From: JANYCD01 sp043738385
GTDB lineage: Bacteria > Pseudomonadota > Gammaproteobacteria > Burkholderiales > Rhodocyclaceae
Assembly: GCA_043738385.1 (NCBI GenBank)
Contig: JAYUGL010000072.1
Span: 1 to 16,783, forward strand
DNA length: 16,783 nt
Reading direction: 5' to 3'
Below the pieces are notes generated by a model, which made no database searches, was not told where the DNA came from, and worked only from the letters and a program-made list of their open reading frames with translations. Made by a program: the position numbers and the translations under genes. The number at the start of each line of letters is the position of its first letter. Within the stretch, counting starts at the first letter, position 1. This document shows, in pieces, positions 1-6,484 of this stretch.

Positions 1-228
1 TTCATGGACACCAGCGTCTATCAGCAGAACAAGATCAAGGTAGCTGGCGTGGTGACCCTGTACAAACGTAATGCCGCCACCTTCGGCGACGATATTCAAA
101 AGCTGAACACGAACCGCCACACCATCGGTGAAGCGACGGCATCACCCGACTACACCCTGATGGAAAAACAGCGCATCAAGACCTTTGGCCGCGATGTATT
201 CGATCAGTTGCGGGCCGTGCCGTGGTGA
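1..228 (+). CDS. C-terminal end of a StbB/TraL-like ATPase-type protein (partial)
   Basis: An open frame runs from base 1 to the TGA at 226-228 with no clear start, so this is the last 75 codons of a gene that begins outside the window. The visible part is hydrophilic, with the phrase SPDYTLMEKQRIKTFGRDVF near the end. That style fits the C-terminus of the small ParA-like ATPases (StbB/TraL type) that precede a small membrane protein in plasmid stability and transfer operons. No Walker motif is visible because the N-terminus is missing. The TGA overlaps the GTG of the next gene (GTGA), so the two are probably translationally coupled. The family is inferred from context and general resemblance; the partial gene itself is more certain than its name. 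Confidence 0.5.
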   Translation, partial: FMDTSVYQQNKIKVAGVVTLYKRNAATFGDDIQKLNTNRHTIGEATASPDYTLMEKQRIKTFGRDVFDQLRAVPW

Positions 229-587
229 TCGATACCGTGATGGAGTCCAAGCGCCTGCGGGCGATCATCTTCGAGCATAGCGGGATCGCGGTCGAAGACG
301 GCGATCCGATCATGGCAGTGTTGGTGGCCTCTGCGCATCAAACGGAAGAAATTGGCGCGCGCCTGTTGCGCCGAATGAGTCCGGTGCGCGTCGTGGTCGC
401 CGTGGCGATCACGGGTCTTGTGTTCGCCACGGCGGGCAGCCTCGTCACCTGGCGCGTTGAACAGCGGCTTTTTGCTGTTGAACGAGCTGACTGGGTGCGT
501 CAGCAAAGCGATCCACGCCGGGAAGCGCTGTTGCGCTCCGGTCAGGGGATGGCTGCGCTGGCGCTTGCTGAATCTGGGGTTGCTTAA
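225..587 (+). CDS. Small single-helix membrane protein, StbC/TraM-like
   Basis: The protein is about 120 aa. GTG at 225 overlaps the previous stop (GTGA); GTG at 222 and ATG at 240 (MESKRLRAII) are alternatives, and none has a strong Shine-Dalgarno. The N-terminal half is soluble, with the phrase DPIMAVLVASAHQTEEIG. One hydrophobic segment follows (VRVVVAVAITGLVFATAG, about residues 52-70), then a charged tail. This layout matches the small membrane proteins that follow StbB/TraL-type ATPases in mobilisation and plasmid-stability operons. The membrane helix is visible directly; the family is an inference from layout and neighbour order. The stop is directly followed by the ATG of the next ORF (TAAATG). 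Confidence 0.55.
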   Translation: MIDTVMESKRLRAIIFEHSGIAVEDGDPIMAVLVASAHQTEEIGARLLRRMSPVRVVVAVAITGLVFATAGSLVTWRVEQRLFAVERADWVRQQSDPRREALLRSGQGMAALALAESGVA

Positions 588-719
588 ATGCTCGCCAAGT
601 GTAATGGTCGGCGTTCTTGGCGCGTCGAAGACGGCTATTGCGTGCCGGTCACGCCGGACGGAAAACCCGATGGATTTAAGGCTGTCGATAAGCAAGTCCG
701 GATAGACGCCGGAACATGA
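588..719 (+). CDS. 43-aa hypothetical protein
   Basis: The ATG at 588 follows the preceding TAA without a gap and the frame runs to TGA at 717-719. The peptide begins MLAKCNGRRSWRVEDGYCVP and ends VRIDAGT; it has two Cys, many charged residues and no membrane segment. Position in a tight row of genes (overlap, adjacency, then a 25-nt gap to the HTH gene) is the main support. There is no distinct ribosome site, so expression would depend on coupling. I do not recognise the family. It could be a chance ORF. Confidence 0.35.
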   Translation: MLAKCNGRRSWRVEDGYCVPVTPDGKPDGFKAVDKQVRIDAGT

Positions 720-744
720 TTTCCACATTCAGGAGCAAAAAGAC

Positions 745-963
745 GTGGACACTAAACTACTGACATCGGAACAAGTTGCCGACATTCTTGGCGTTACGGG
801 ACATACGCTGGCTGTTTGGCGTTGCACGGGTCGCTACGATCTTCCCTACGTGAAGTCCGGGCGCTTGGTACGCTATCGCGAAGCGGACGTTACGGGCTTT
901 ATCGAAAAACGCATAAATGCCCCTTGGCGGGTTGTCACTGACAGCTCACGACCCATACGATAA
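745..963 (+). CDS. AlpA/excisionase-type helix-turn-helix DNA-binding protein
   Basis: The protein has 72 residues from GTG at 745, with AGGAG at 731-735 placed nine bases upstream. It is almost entirely one MerR-like winged HTH of the excisionase/AlpA (HTH_17) type: LLTSEQVADILGVTGHTLAVW forms the helix-turn-helix and LPYVKSGRLVRYREADVTGFI the wing and closing helix. Such proteins act as recombination directionality factors or activators of integrase genes in integrative elements. Its position 142 bases from the tRNA-Val fragment fits a role in excision of the element to the left. Family assignment is firm; the excision role is inferred from context. Confidence 0.85.
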   Translation: MDTKLLTSEQVADILGVTGHTLAVWRCTGRYDLPYVKSGRLVRYREADVTGFIEKRINAPWRVVTDSSRPIR

Positions 964-1065
964 GAGCGCAACTTGCAGCAATATATATGACGTTTGCAAA
1001 TACACTGCGGTCGGTTTTGTGGCCATTTGTGACCAAATAACCTAACCCCGGCCTAACCCCACAAT

Positions 1066-1095
1066 AAAAAAAGAGTTAAGCAATATTCTTAACTC
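1066..1095 (-). terminator. Rho-independent terminator read on the minus strand
   Basis: GAGTTAAG (1073-1080) and CTTAACTC (1088-1095) form an 8-bp stem with a 7-nt loop. On the minus strand the hairpin is followed by seven T residues (A run at 1066-1072). It lies just downstream of the 3' end of the tRNA-Val fragment, so it may be the original terminator of that tRNA. Transcripts entering from the right on the minus strand would stop here. Confidence 0.7.
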
Positions 1096-1105
1096 CTTGA
1101 TTTAT

Positions 1106-1129
1106 TGGTAGGCGCGATTGGACTCGAAC
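1106..1129 (-). other. tRNA-Val 3'-end fragment, probable att core
   Basis: The minus-strand reading is GTTCGAGTCCAATCGCGCC followed by TACCA. That is a T-loop, the 3' T-stem strand, the acceptor strand CGCGCCT, discriminator A and an encoded CCA. It agrees with my recollection of the 3' end of betaproteobacterial tRNA-Val(GAC). To the right (1130 on), where the 5' part of the tRNA should lie, the sequence does not continue as a tRNA. It is therefore a truncated copy, as left at one junction of an element integrated into the 3' end of a tRNA gene. An intact copy or a second fragment would lie outside the window. Confidence 0.6.
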
Positions 1130-1138
1130 TAAATAGAC

Positions 1139-1240
1139 GGGGCATTGGGGGGAATCCGGGGGCATAAAACCAATGGGTTAACAAATAACATTCCCCTGCA
1201 TCGCCCTCAATTACCCTAATTGTTCCCCGAATACTTCCCC
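1139..1240. repeat. Clustered G-run/C-run repeats next to the att core (possible integrase arm sites)
   Basis: GGGG runs at 1139-1142, 1147-1152 (followed by AAT) and 1158-1162 alternate with CAT. Inverted copies of the same word, TTCCCC, lie at 1191-1196, 1223-1228 and 1235-1240. The spacing and the change of orientation resemble the arm-type sites bound by tyrosine recombinases beside tRNA-associated att cores. No integrase gene is present in the window, so this is inference from position and repetition only. Confidence 0.3.
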
Positions 1241-1524
1241 AGACTCACACGGATTGGGGTTGGCATCCCTGCAAAATTTTAAATTCTCGGCTGTTAATTG
1301 ATTCTAACGAATGAGGCGCATCGTGAAACGCTCTCCGTCCTCAATTAGGACGGGCTCCGTCCCGTTGTGCTCTTTCATACATTTCACGATTTTGCGAGGC
1401 ACACCCATGCCGGAGTGCTCAAGATAACGATAATCGGGGGGACGTCGGTGCTTCACCCCGCCCCGCCCCTCTCAAAGTGATGTTGGCGCAGCCAAGAACA
1501 AGGCCAGTGGAGGCCTGACCTATT
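1241..1524. other. Non-coding stretch with one small hairpin
   Basis: I see no supported gene between the att-side repeats and the cupin gene. CCGTCCT (1335-1341) and AGGACGG (1347-1353) form a perfect 7-bp stem with loop CAATT; no T tract follows on either strand. The 12-nt word GGGGGGACGTCG at 1436-1447 recurs inverted at 2418-2429. The rest is unremarkable. Confidence 0.5.
1436..1447 (+). repeat. 12-nt inverted repeat, left copy (possible IS terminus)
   Basis: GGGGGGACGTCG occurs here on the plus strand and on the minus strand at 2418-2429. There it sits exactly between the IS3-type transposase remnant and the umuC remnant, where the IS end should be. The left copy has no transposase remains beside it. 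It may be the lone end of a second, lost copy of the element. Confidence 0.4.
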
Positions 1525-2034
1525 TCAGCTATAACCGATGATATGGGGGCGCGGATGACCGGCAGCTTCGCACAATTCAAGATAGAACTTAAGGATGTAC
1601 AAAGCGTCTTGCACGCTTTCCACCTGAAGCTTCTCGTTAAGATAAAGATTGGCGCCATAGACAGCAAACCAGGCTACCGTATCTTCCTTATTGTCGGCCA
1701 GCACATGGAGCGTATGGATCGAGCCCGCTGGCTCGTGAAGATAGGTCCCCCGGCGATTGATCCCTTCGTGCTCAAGATAGCGCCACGCCCCCTTCTCGGT
1801 AAGCGCTAGCACAGGCCCGACATGCTGGTGAATTGGCAGCGTCACACCGGGCGCGAAGCGAACCCGGACGACATAGAAACTATTCAACAAATCAACCTGA
1901 AGTAATTGCAAGCCAACCCCGGGCATTAAAGTGACGAAAGGATTGTCGCTCTCATGGATAATGCTTAGTGGTGAAGCGGGCCGGTCATGATGAATACCGG
2001 TCGTAGGTCGATCCATTGCCGCAGGCTCGAACAT
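1525..2034 (-). CDS. Cupin dioxygenase, 2,4'-dihydroxyacetophenone dioxygenase-like
   Basis: The protein has 169 residues. ATG at 2034 is preceded by GGAG (rc of 2043-2046) at good spacing. It is a single-domain cupin: motif 1 around PIHQHVGPVLALTEKGAWRY gives candidate metal ligands His69, His71 and Glu80, and motif 2 around EPAGSIHTL gives His107. The order HxH, GxWRYLE, GTYxxEPAGxxHTL resembles 2,4'-dihydroxyacetophenone dioxygenase and related cupins, which cleave a C-C bond of hydroxyketones with a non-haem iron. The substrate is not determined. It is monocistronic with its own promoter, lies in a zone of mobile-element debris, and points away from the catabolic operon. It may be a passenger or may act on a ketone related to the BVMO pathway. 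Confidence 0.7.
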   Translation of the reverse strand: MFEPAAMDRPTTGIHHDRPASPLSIIHESDNPFVTLMPGVGLQLLQVDLLNSFYVVRVRFAPGVTLPIHQHVGPVLALTEKGAWRYLEHEGINRRGTYLHEPAGSIHTLHVLADNKEDTVAWFAVYGANLYLNEKLQVESVQDALYILKFYLELCEAAGHPRPHIIGYS

Positions 2035-2085
2035 TATAAAATCTCCAGATTATACTATTTAGTTAAATAAAGCTTTTTATCATTC

Positions 2086-2115
2086 AATATATCGATAGAT
2101 TGTAACAGTTGTCAA
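2086..2115 (-). promoter_or_regulatory. Sigma70-type promoter of the cupin gene
   Basis: On the minus strand TTGACA (complement of 2110-2115) and TATATT (complement of 2086-2091) are separated by 18 nt. Transcription would start near 2079 and give a leader of about 45 nt before the ATG at 2034. The region is strikingly AT-rich compared with its surroundings. A second TATAAT (complement of 2049-2054) is too close to the start codon to serve this gene well. Confidence 0.6.
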
Positions 2116-2284
2116 TGCCGAATGTCGGTCATCTGCCGTTGCAGGTCTCGCATGGCATACCGGTCAAGAGTCTTGTAGCTCACACGTGGAGTCCTTTTAC
2201 ACGTTCAATAAACCGCCTTCACGACATCGTTTTCAGTAAGCACTTTCTCTCCTGATTTATACATGTTGGAAATGAAGGCGATAA

Positions 2285-2431
2285 TTACTTTGCCACCATC
2301 AGACCATCCCACGCCGTGGTGTACGCCGGAGACATCCGCTCGCGGCGCATGCGCCAGCGCTTGTCGATGCCCTCTGCGGCGGACTTCACTGTGCCTCGCC
2401 CGAACTTGGCATTGATTCGACGTCCCCCCAT
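2285..2431 (-). pseudogene. umuC: 3' remnant of umuC (DNA polymerase V subunit, C-terminal domain)
   Basis: On the minus strand the frame ending in TAA at 2285-2287 reads INAKFGRGTVKSAAEGIDKR, then WRMRRERMSPAYTTAWDGLM. This is the conserved C-terminal tail (DUF4113 type) of the Y-family polymerase subunit UmuC. Only about 45 codons remain out of a protein normally over 400 aa. The homology stops at the G-run at 2424-2429, where the IS3-family end begins. It is a scar of insertion or deletion and cannot make a polymerase. Confidence 0.75.
2418..2429 (-). repeat. 12-nt inverted repeat, right copy, at the IS/umuC junction
   Basis: GGGGGGACGTCG on the minus strand, immediately after the transposase stop codon region and before umuC homology. 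This is the expected place of the right inverted repeat of the IS3-family element. It matches the left copy at 1436-1447 base for base. Confidence 0.5.
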
Positions 2432-2433
2432 TT

Positions 2434-2622
2434 TCAGTAGCACAGGGCTTTAGAGTCCGGGGCTAATGTAACTGGTTTCTGGATAAGTGTTTTGGCATAG
2501 GCGGCAGGGGTCAAACCACCCAAGGATTTCTTCGGACGCTCCTCGTTGTATTCACGGCGCCAGGCATTGATGACGACCTTGGCTTGCTGCAGACTGGCGA
2601 ACCAATGCTCGTTCAGACATTC
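2434..2622 (-). pseudogene. 3' remnant of an IS3-family transposase (orfB, rve domain end)
   Basis: The last 62 codons of an IS3-family OrfB are visible: ECLNEHWFASLQQAKVVINA, then WRREYNEERPKKSLGGLTPA and AYAK, ending at TGA 2434-2436. The ECLNEHWF...YNxxRPHxxLGGxTPxxY pattern is diagnostic of the integrase-core C-terminus, including the conserved Glu of the DDE triad region. A stop codon lies directly upstream in frame and the rest of the element is missing, so it is a truncated, inactive copy. It helps to explain how the cupin and catabolic blocks were joined. Confidence 0.85.
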
Positions 2623-2819
2623 TCATGGCCGTCACCGGCGGGTATTTCGCGATGCGCCTGATCACAAATCAAATGGCACTTACTTCAGGGCCAAGTTTGT
2701 GTAGGTAATTGAGTTAGTAGCACGACACGTTAATTTAAAAACGTTATTCCCGCGAAGGGGCACGGACCGATCATGGTCATCTTGACCACGGCGACGCCGT
2801 GCAGTGGTCCACGCATGAC

Positions 2820-4001
2820 TCAAGCGTGGTCGCGCAGTTTCTCCCGGGCGATGACCTGCATCATGATCTGTGCCGTGCCATCGCCGATCTCCAGGCCCAT
2901 CACGTCGCGCATCCGCTGTTGGTGCGGGGAGTCCATGGAATAGCCGTAGTGCCCGTGGTTCAGCAGGCACTGGCGAATGACCTCGTAGGCCGTGCGCGGT
3001 GCGAGCAGCTTGCACATGGCAGCCTCTTTGGTATGCGGCAGGCCCTGATCGCGAAGCCGCATCGTGCGATAGCACAACTGACGCGCTGCCTCGACGCGCG
3101 CCTCGCCGTCGGCGAGGGGGAAGCTGACGCCCTGGTGCTCGGCAAGCTTGACGCCGAAAGACTCACGCCCGCTGACGTAGGCCCACGTTTCATCAAGCGA
3201 AGCCTGTGCCGCGCCACAGCACTCCAGCCCAATGGCGGCCCGGTTGAAGTCGAAACCTGCCATGACCTGATAGAAGCCGGCGCCTTCCGGGCCGATGCGC
3301 TGTTCCTCGAGTACTTCGACTTCGTCGAAGAACAGCGAGCCGCGGCCGACGACGTGGCTACCGACGTCGTCGAACCTTGTACGCATCAGGCCCTTGGCGT
3401 CGCCAGGCACCAGGAAGGCCGAAACCCCGCGCGCACGCGACTCCTGAGTCCCCGTGCGGGCGAGGACGATGAAGCCGTCTGCTTGGTCCGCCATGCTGAT
3501 CGAGGTCTTTTCGCCCGAGATGAAGTAGCGGTCACCCTTTTTCACCGCACGCGTGCGCAGGTTCGCTGCATCAGAACCGCCTCCCGGCTCGGTGAGTCCA
3601 AGGCCAATGATGGTCTCGCCGCGCACGACTTTGGGCAGCCACTCACGCGCCAACTCCGGCGGGGCACTGTCGACCAGGATGCGACCGAGTACCGACACGG
3701 TCGAGCAGACGTAGGCAGCATAGTTGAAGTCCCCGCCGGCCAGAGCCTCGCCGACCATGCCACTGGCGAGCGTGCCGAGCCCCATGCCGCCATGCTCTTC
3801 GGGAAGGTCGACGCCAAGCAGGCCGAGTTTGCCCATTTGGCACATGACGGCACGGTCGAAACTGTGTTCCTTGTCGCGCGCCAGGTACTTGGGCAAGAGC
3901 TGTTCGCGCGCGAACCGCCGTGCTGCGTCCTGTAGACTTTGCAGGAGTTCGGGATCATCTTGTACGAGTGTCGCGCGAGGGGTCATGGTGTGAGGGCCCA
4001 T
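2820..4001 (-). CDS. aliB: Cyclohexanecarboxyl-CoA dehydrogenase (acyl-CoA dehydrogenase family)
   Basis: The FAD enzyme introduces the 1,2 double bond into cyclohexanecarboxyl-CoA. It has 393 aa from ATG 4001 (MGPHTM); ATG 3986 (MTPRATL) is an equal alternative and neither has a clear Shine-Dalgarno, so coupling to badH is likely (8 bases after its TGA). Signatures are GLTEPGGGSDAANL in the middle domain and FNRAAIGLECCG before the C-terminal helices. The usual EGT of acyl-CoA dehydrogenases, whose Glu is the base in medium-chain enzymes, is GDGT here (Asp374). I recall this substitution as typical of AliB-type cyclohexanecarboxyl-CoA dehydrogenases. Last gene of badI-badK-badH-aliB. The assignment rests on residues and on operon company. 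Confidence 0.82.
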   Translation of the reverse strand: MGPHTMTPRATLVQDDPELLQSLQDAARRFAREQLLPKYLARDKEHSFDRAVMCQMGKLGLLGVDLPEEHGGMGLGTLASGMVGEALAGGDFNYAAYVCSTVSVLGRILVDSAPPELAREWLPKVVRGETIIGLGLTEPGGGSDAANLRTRAVKKGDRYFISGEKTSISMADQADGFIVLARTGTQESRARGVSAFLVPGDAKGLMRTRFDDVGSHVVGRGSLFFDEVEVLEEQRIGPEGAGFYQVMAGFDFNRAAIGLECCGAAQASLDETWAYVSGRESFGVKLAEHQGVSFPLADGEARVEAARQLCYRTMRLRDQGLPHTKEAAMCKLLAPRTAYEVIRQCLLNHGHYGYSMDSPHQQRMRDVMGLEIGDGTAQIMMQVIAREKLRDHA

Positions 4002-4009
4002 GAGTGCTA

Positions 4010-4768
4010 TCAACCAGCCATCGTCAGACCGCCGCTGACGCTGAGCACCTGCCCGGTGATGAAGTCGCTGCCCGGACCGAGGAAGAACGAAATGGCCTCT
4101 GCGATCTCGATTGGCTCGGCCAGGCGACGGAAGGGTACCGCCTGCGTCATGCCGTCCCGGATGCGTACCGCCCAATCGCTGGTCTGCGAATGAAAGAGAG
4201 GGGTATTGGTCGGCCCTGGGCAGACGCAGTTGACGTTGATCTTGTAGCGCGCCATCTCGCGGGCCAAGGCCTTGGTAAAGGCTATGCTGCCACCCTTGCA
4301 GGCGGAGTAGACCGCCTCGCCCATGCTGCCCACGCGGCCGGCGTCGCTGGAAATGTTAACAATCTTGCCTGCTTTCACTTCGGTCATCCTGGTGAGAACC
4401 TGGCGCGTAAGCCGGATCGGCCCGAGGAGGTTGATGGCGACCAGTTGCACCCACAATTCCGGGTCGTTTTCCATGAAGGGTTCGACCCGGTCCCAGCCCG
4501 CCGCATTGACAAGACCATCTATGCGTGACGCCGAACGAAGCACATCTTTCACGAAAGCCTCGGGCGATGCGGGATCGGCGAGGTCGAGGGGCGAGAAGCT
4601 GATCGCCAGCCCCCGCTCGCCGGCCTCGGTCGCGAGATGGCGACCGCGTTCCTTGTCAATGTCGCCGACCACGACACGTGCCCCTCGCTCCGCCAGCAGA
4701 AGCGCGGTGGCGCGACCGATACCCGAGGCACCACCGGTCACAATGATGTTCATTTCGCTGAGGTCCAT
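4010..4768 (-). CDS. badH: 2-hydroxycyclohexanecarboxyl-CoA dehydrogenase (SDR)
   Basis: This NAD-dependent short-chain dehydrogenase would oxidise 2-hydroxycyclohexane-1-carboxyl-CoA to the 2-keto thioester, the substrate of BadI. ATG 4768 has AGAAAGG (4774-4780) five bases upstream; GTG 4771 is too close to it. The protein has 252 aa: TGGASGIG (11-18) binds the nucleotide, Asp36 after the second strand suggests NAD preference, NAAG lies at 88-91, and Asn113, Ser141, Tyr154 and Lys158 form the catalytic set (ISSDAGRVG, YSACK). The NAAGWDxxxPF stretch is close to the BadH sequence I remember. The gap to badK is 176 bp without a visible gene, unusually long inside an operon. Confidence 0.85.
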   Translation of the reverse strand: MDLSEMNIIVTGGASGIGRATALLLAERGARVVVGDIDKERGRHLATEAGERGLAISFSPLDLADPASPEAFVKDVLRSASRIDGLVNAAGWDRVEPFMENDPELWVQLVAINLLGPIRLTRQVLTRMTEVKAGKIVNISSDAGRVGSMGEAVYSACKGGSIAFTKALAREMARYKINVNCVCPGPTNTPLFHSQTSDWAVRIRDGMTQAVPFRRLAEPIEIAEAISFFLGPGSDFITGQVLSVSGGLTMAG

Positions 4769-4944
4769 CACGGCCTTTCTACGTATAAGTGGGAATCTGT
4801 AACACTCTAGCGACGAGCCTTCCCGCGACCGTGATGGCGGCGTGAAGTTGTGGTGGCGGTGGCGTCCTCCTTGCCGTTTCCAATGAACCCCCCGGGCCAG
4901 ATTCGAGTGGAATTCAACAGCCCTGTGTAGCGTCGTGGCCAGCG

Positions 4945-5691
4945 CTAGCGACGAAGGAACGCGGCGACGAGCTCACGCGTTGCCGCGCTCTGGAGGCAGT
5001 CGCGCACGACTTCCGTTTCACGCAAAAAACCATCCTGCGAAGGGTCTGAGGCAGCGAATATCGCCGCCTTGGCGCCAGCGGTAGCGTGGCGTGGAAGCGC
5101 AGCACACTGCTCGACCAGCAATTCCGCCTGTGCTGCCACGGCGTCATGCTCGTGAACCCACTGCACCAAGCCGAGGCGATGAGCCTCGGCCCCGTCGACT
5201 ATTTGGCCCGTGAGGATGAGCCGACTCGCAACGGGACGCCCGCACAACCAACTCAACCGTTGAGTTCCACCAGCCCCGGGAATCAACCCGAGCGTGACTT
5301 CCGGAAATCCGAACTTGGCCCGGCTTGATGCAATCCGCAGGTCGCAGGAGAGCGCCAGTTCCAGACCGCCGCCAAGTGCCGTCCCGCCGATTTCGGCAAC
5401 GGTAATGGCAGGAACGTCTTGCAGACGCTGGAACAGGCGTTGGTAGCTGCGGCCCAAGTCCAGTTGCTGCTCGATGTCAAGCTTGAAATTGACCTCCAAT
5501 TGCCGCAGATCGGCTCCAGCACTCCAGAGTTTCTGTGCGCTTCGCAGGTGAAGCACGGACCAGTCGTCGCGCTCGGCGAGTTGGTCAAGAATTGAATGGA
5601 AGCGCGCAACCCACTCGGCACTCATTGCGTTGACGGGTGGCCGATTGAGAGTCACCCGTGCAACGCGAGCAGACCATTCAAGATCAATCAC
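4945..5691 (-). CDS. badK: Cyclohex-1-ene-1-carboxyl-CoA hydratase (crotonase family)
   Basis: The enzyme adds water to cyclohex-1-ene-1-carboxyl-CoA. GTG 5691 is chosen because crotonase homology begins at once (IDLEWSARVARVTLNRPP); it lies seven bases after the badI stop, with no strong Shine-Dalgarno, so coupling to badI is likely. The open frame extends further upstream but only as a shadow of badI. The protein has 248 aa. Both hydratase glutamates are present: Glu111 in ALGGGLELALSCD and Glu131 in FPEVTLGLIPGAGGTQRL. The oxyanion segments are SAGADL (57-62) and GGTALGGG. These residues support a true hydratase rather than a hydrolase. Substrate choice comes from context. Confidence 0.82.
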   Translation of the reverse strand: MIDLEWSARVARVTLNRPPVNAMSAEWVARFHSILDQLAERDDWSVLHLRSAQKLWSAGADLRQLEVNFKLDIEQQLDLGRSYQRLFQRLQDVPAITVAEIGGTALGGGLELALSCDLRIASSRAKFGFPEVTLGLIPGAGGTQRLSWLCGRPVASRLILTGQIVDGAEAHRLGLVQWVHEHDAVAAQAELLVEQCAALPRHATAGAKAAIFAASDPSQDGFLRETEVVRDCLQSAATRELVAAFLRR

Positions 5692-5698
5692 GCCGAGC

Positions 5699-6484
5699 TC
5701 ACTTCGCCATCTTGGCGCGGAAGTTCGGCTTGCGCTTTTCAAGGAATGCCTGCGTGCCTTCCTTGGATTCGTCGCTTTGATAGTAAAGAGCGAGAGCTTG
5801 CAGGCCAATGTTTCCGATGCCGCGGATATTGTCGCTATCGGCGTTAAAAGAGCGCTTGGCGAGGGACAGGGCCGTCGGGCTGCGCTCAAGCAATTCTGCG
5901 CACCACGCATCGACAGTCGCGTCGAGCTGATCGTTTGGCACGACGATATTGACAAGGCCCATGTCCATCGCCTCCTGTGCGCTGTAGCGACGGCAAAAAT
6001 ACCAAATTTCGCGAGCCTTCTTTTCGCCGACTATGCGCGACAGATAGGCTGTGCCCCAACCGGGATCGACAGACCCAACCTTCGGACCAACCTGTCCAAA
6101 TACCGCTTTCTGCGAGGCAATCGTGATGTCGCACAAGGTGGCAAAAACGTTTCCCCCGCCAATCGCATATCCCTGAACGCGCGCGATTACCGGAACACGC
6201 GCCTCGCGAATCGCAGTGTGCAATTCCTCGATCGGAATGCCGACAACACCGCGGCCGACGTACTTGCCTTTGTGTGTGGACTGGTCGCCTCCGGTGCAGA
6301 AGGCACGATCACCCGCACCTGCAAGCACGATCACGCCGACCTCGGGATTCGTGTCGGCCAACTTGAAGGCCTGCACCATTTCCTCGACGGTGTCAGCGCG
6401 ATATGCGTTCATGACATTTTCGCGATTGATCGTGATGCGGGCTGCGCCGTTTTTGACGTCGTAAAGAATATCGGTAAACTCCAT
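5699..6484 (-). CDS. badI: 2-ketocyclohexanecarboxyl-CoA hydrolase (ring cleavage)
   Basis: This crotonase-fold enzyme hydrolytically opens the ring of 2-ketocyclohexane-1-carboxyl-CoA to pimeloyl-CoA. ATG 6484 has AAAGGA (6491-6496) six bases upstream and gives 261 aa, the length I recall for Rhodopseudomonas BadI. The similarity to BadI is very strong: GAGDRAFCTGGDQSTH (57-71), VIARVQGYAIGGGNV (99-113), FGQVGPKVGSVDPGWGTA (129-146). Ser138 and Asp140 in GSVDPG match the MenB-type Ser/Asp pair, and Tyr235 in ALYYQSDES matches the C-terminal tyrosine of that group. The hydratase glutamates are absent, as expected. First gene of the operon, and the best single marker of the pathway. Confidence 0.93.
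   Translation of the reverse strand: MEFTDILYDVKNGAARITINRENVMNAYRADTVEEMVQAFKLADTNPEVGVIVLAGAGDRAFCTGGDQSTHKGKYVGRGVVGIPIEELHTAIREARVPVIARVQGYAIGGGNVFATLCDITIASQKAVFGQVGPKVGSVDPGWGTAYLSRIVGEKKAREIWYFCRRYSAQEAMDMGLVNIVVPNDQLDATVDAWCAELLERSPTALSLAKRSFNADSDNIRGIGNIGLQALALYYQSDESKEGTQAFLEKRKPNFRAKMAK

Noticed and set aside
2774..2840. Short hairpins at the end of aliB (TGGTCA/TGACCA, CCACGC/GCGTGG)
   Set aside because: Stems of six bases without a T tract; not convincing terminators.
2799..3935. Long plus-strand open frame (378 codons) opposite aliB
   Set aside because: It mirrors the codon bias of aliB on the other strand; the translation has no family features and aliB is a clear full-length enzyme.
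4807..4956. Direct repeat CTAGCGACGA in the badK-badH gap and at the badK stop
   Set aside because: Only ten bases, in GC-rich DNA; may be a trace of a duplicated gene end but too short to support it.
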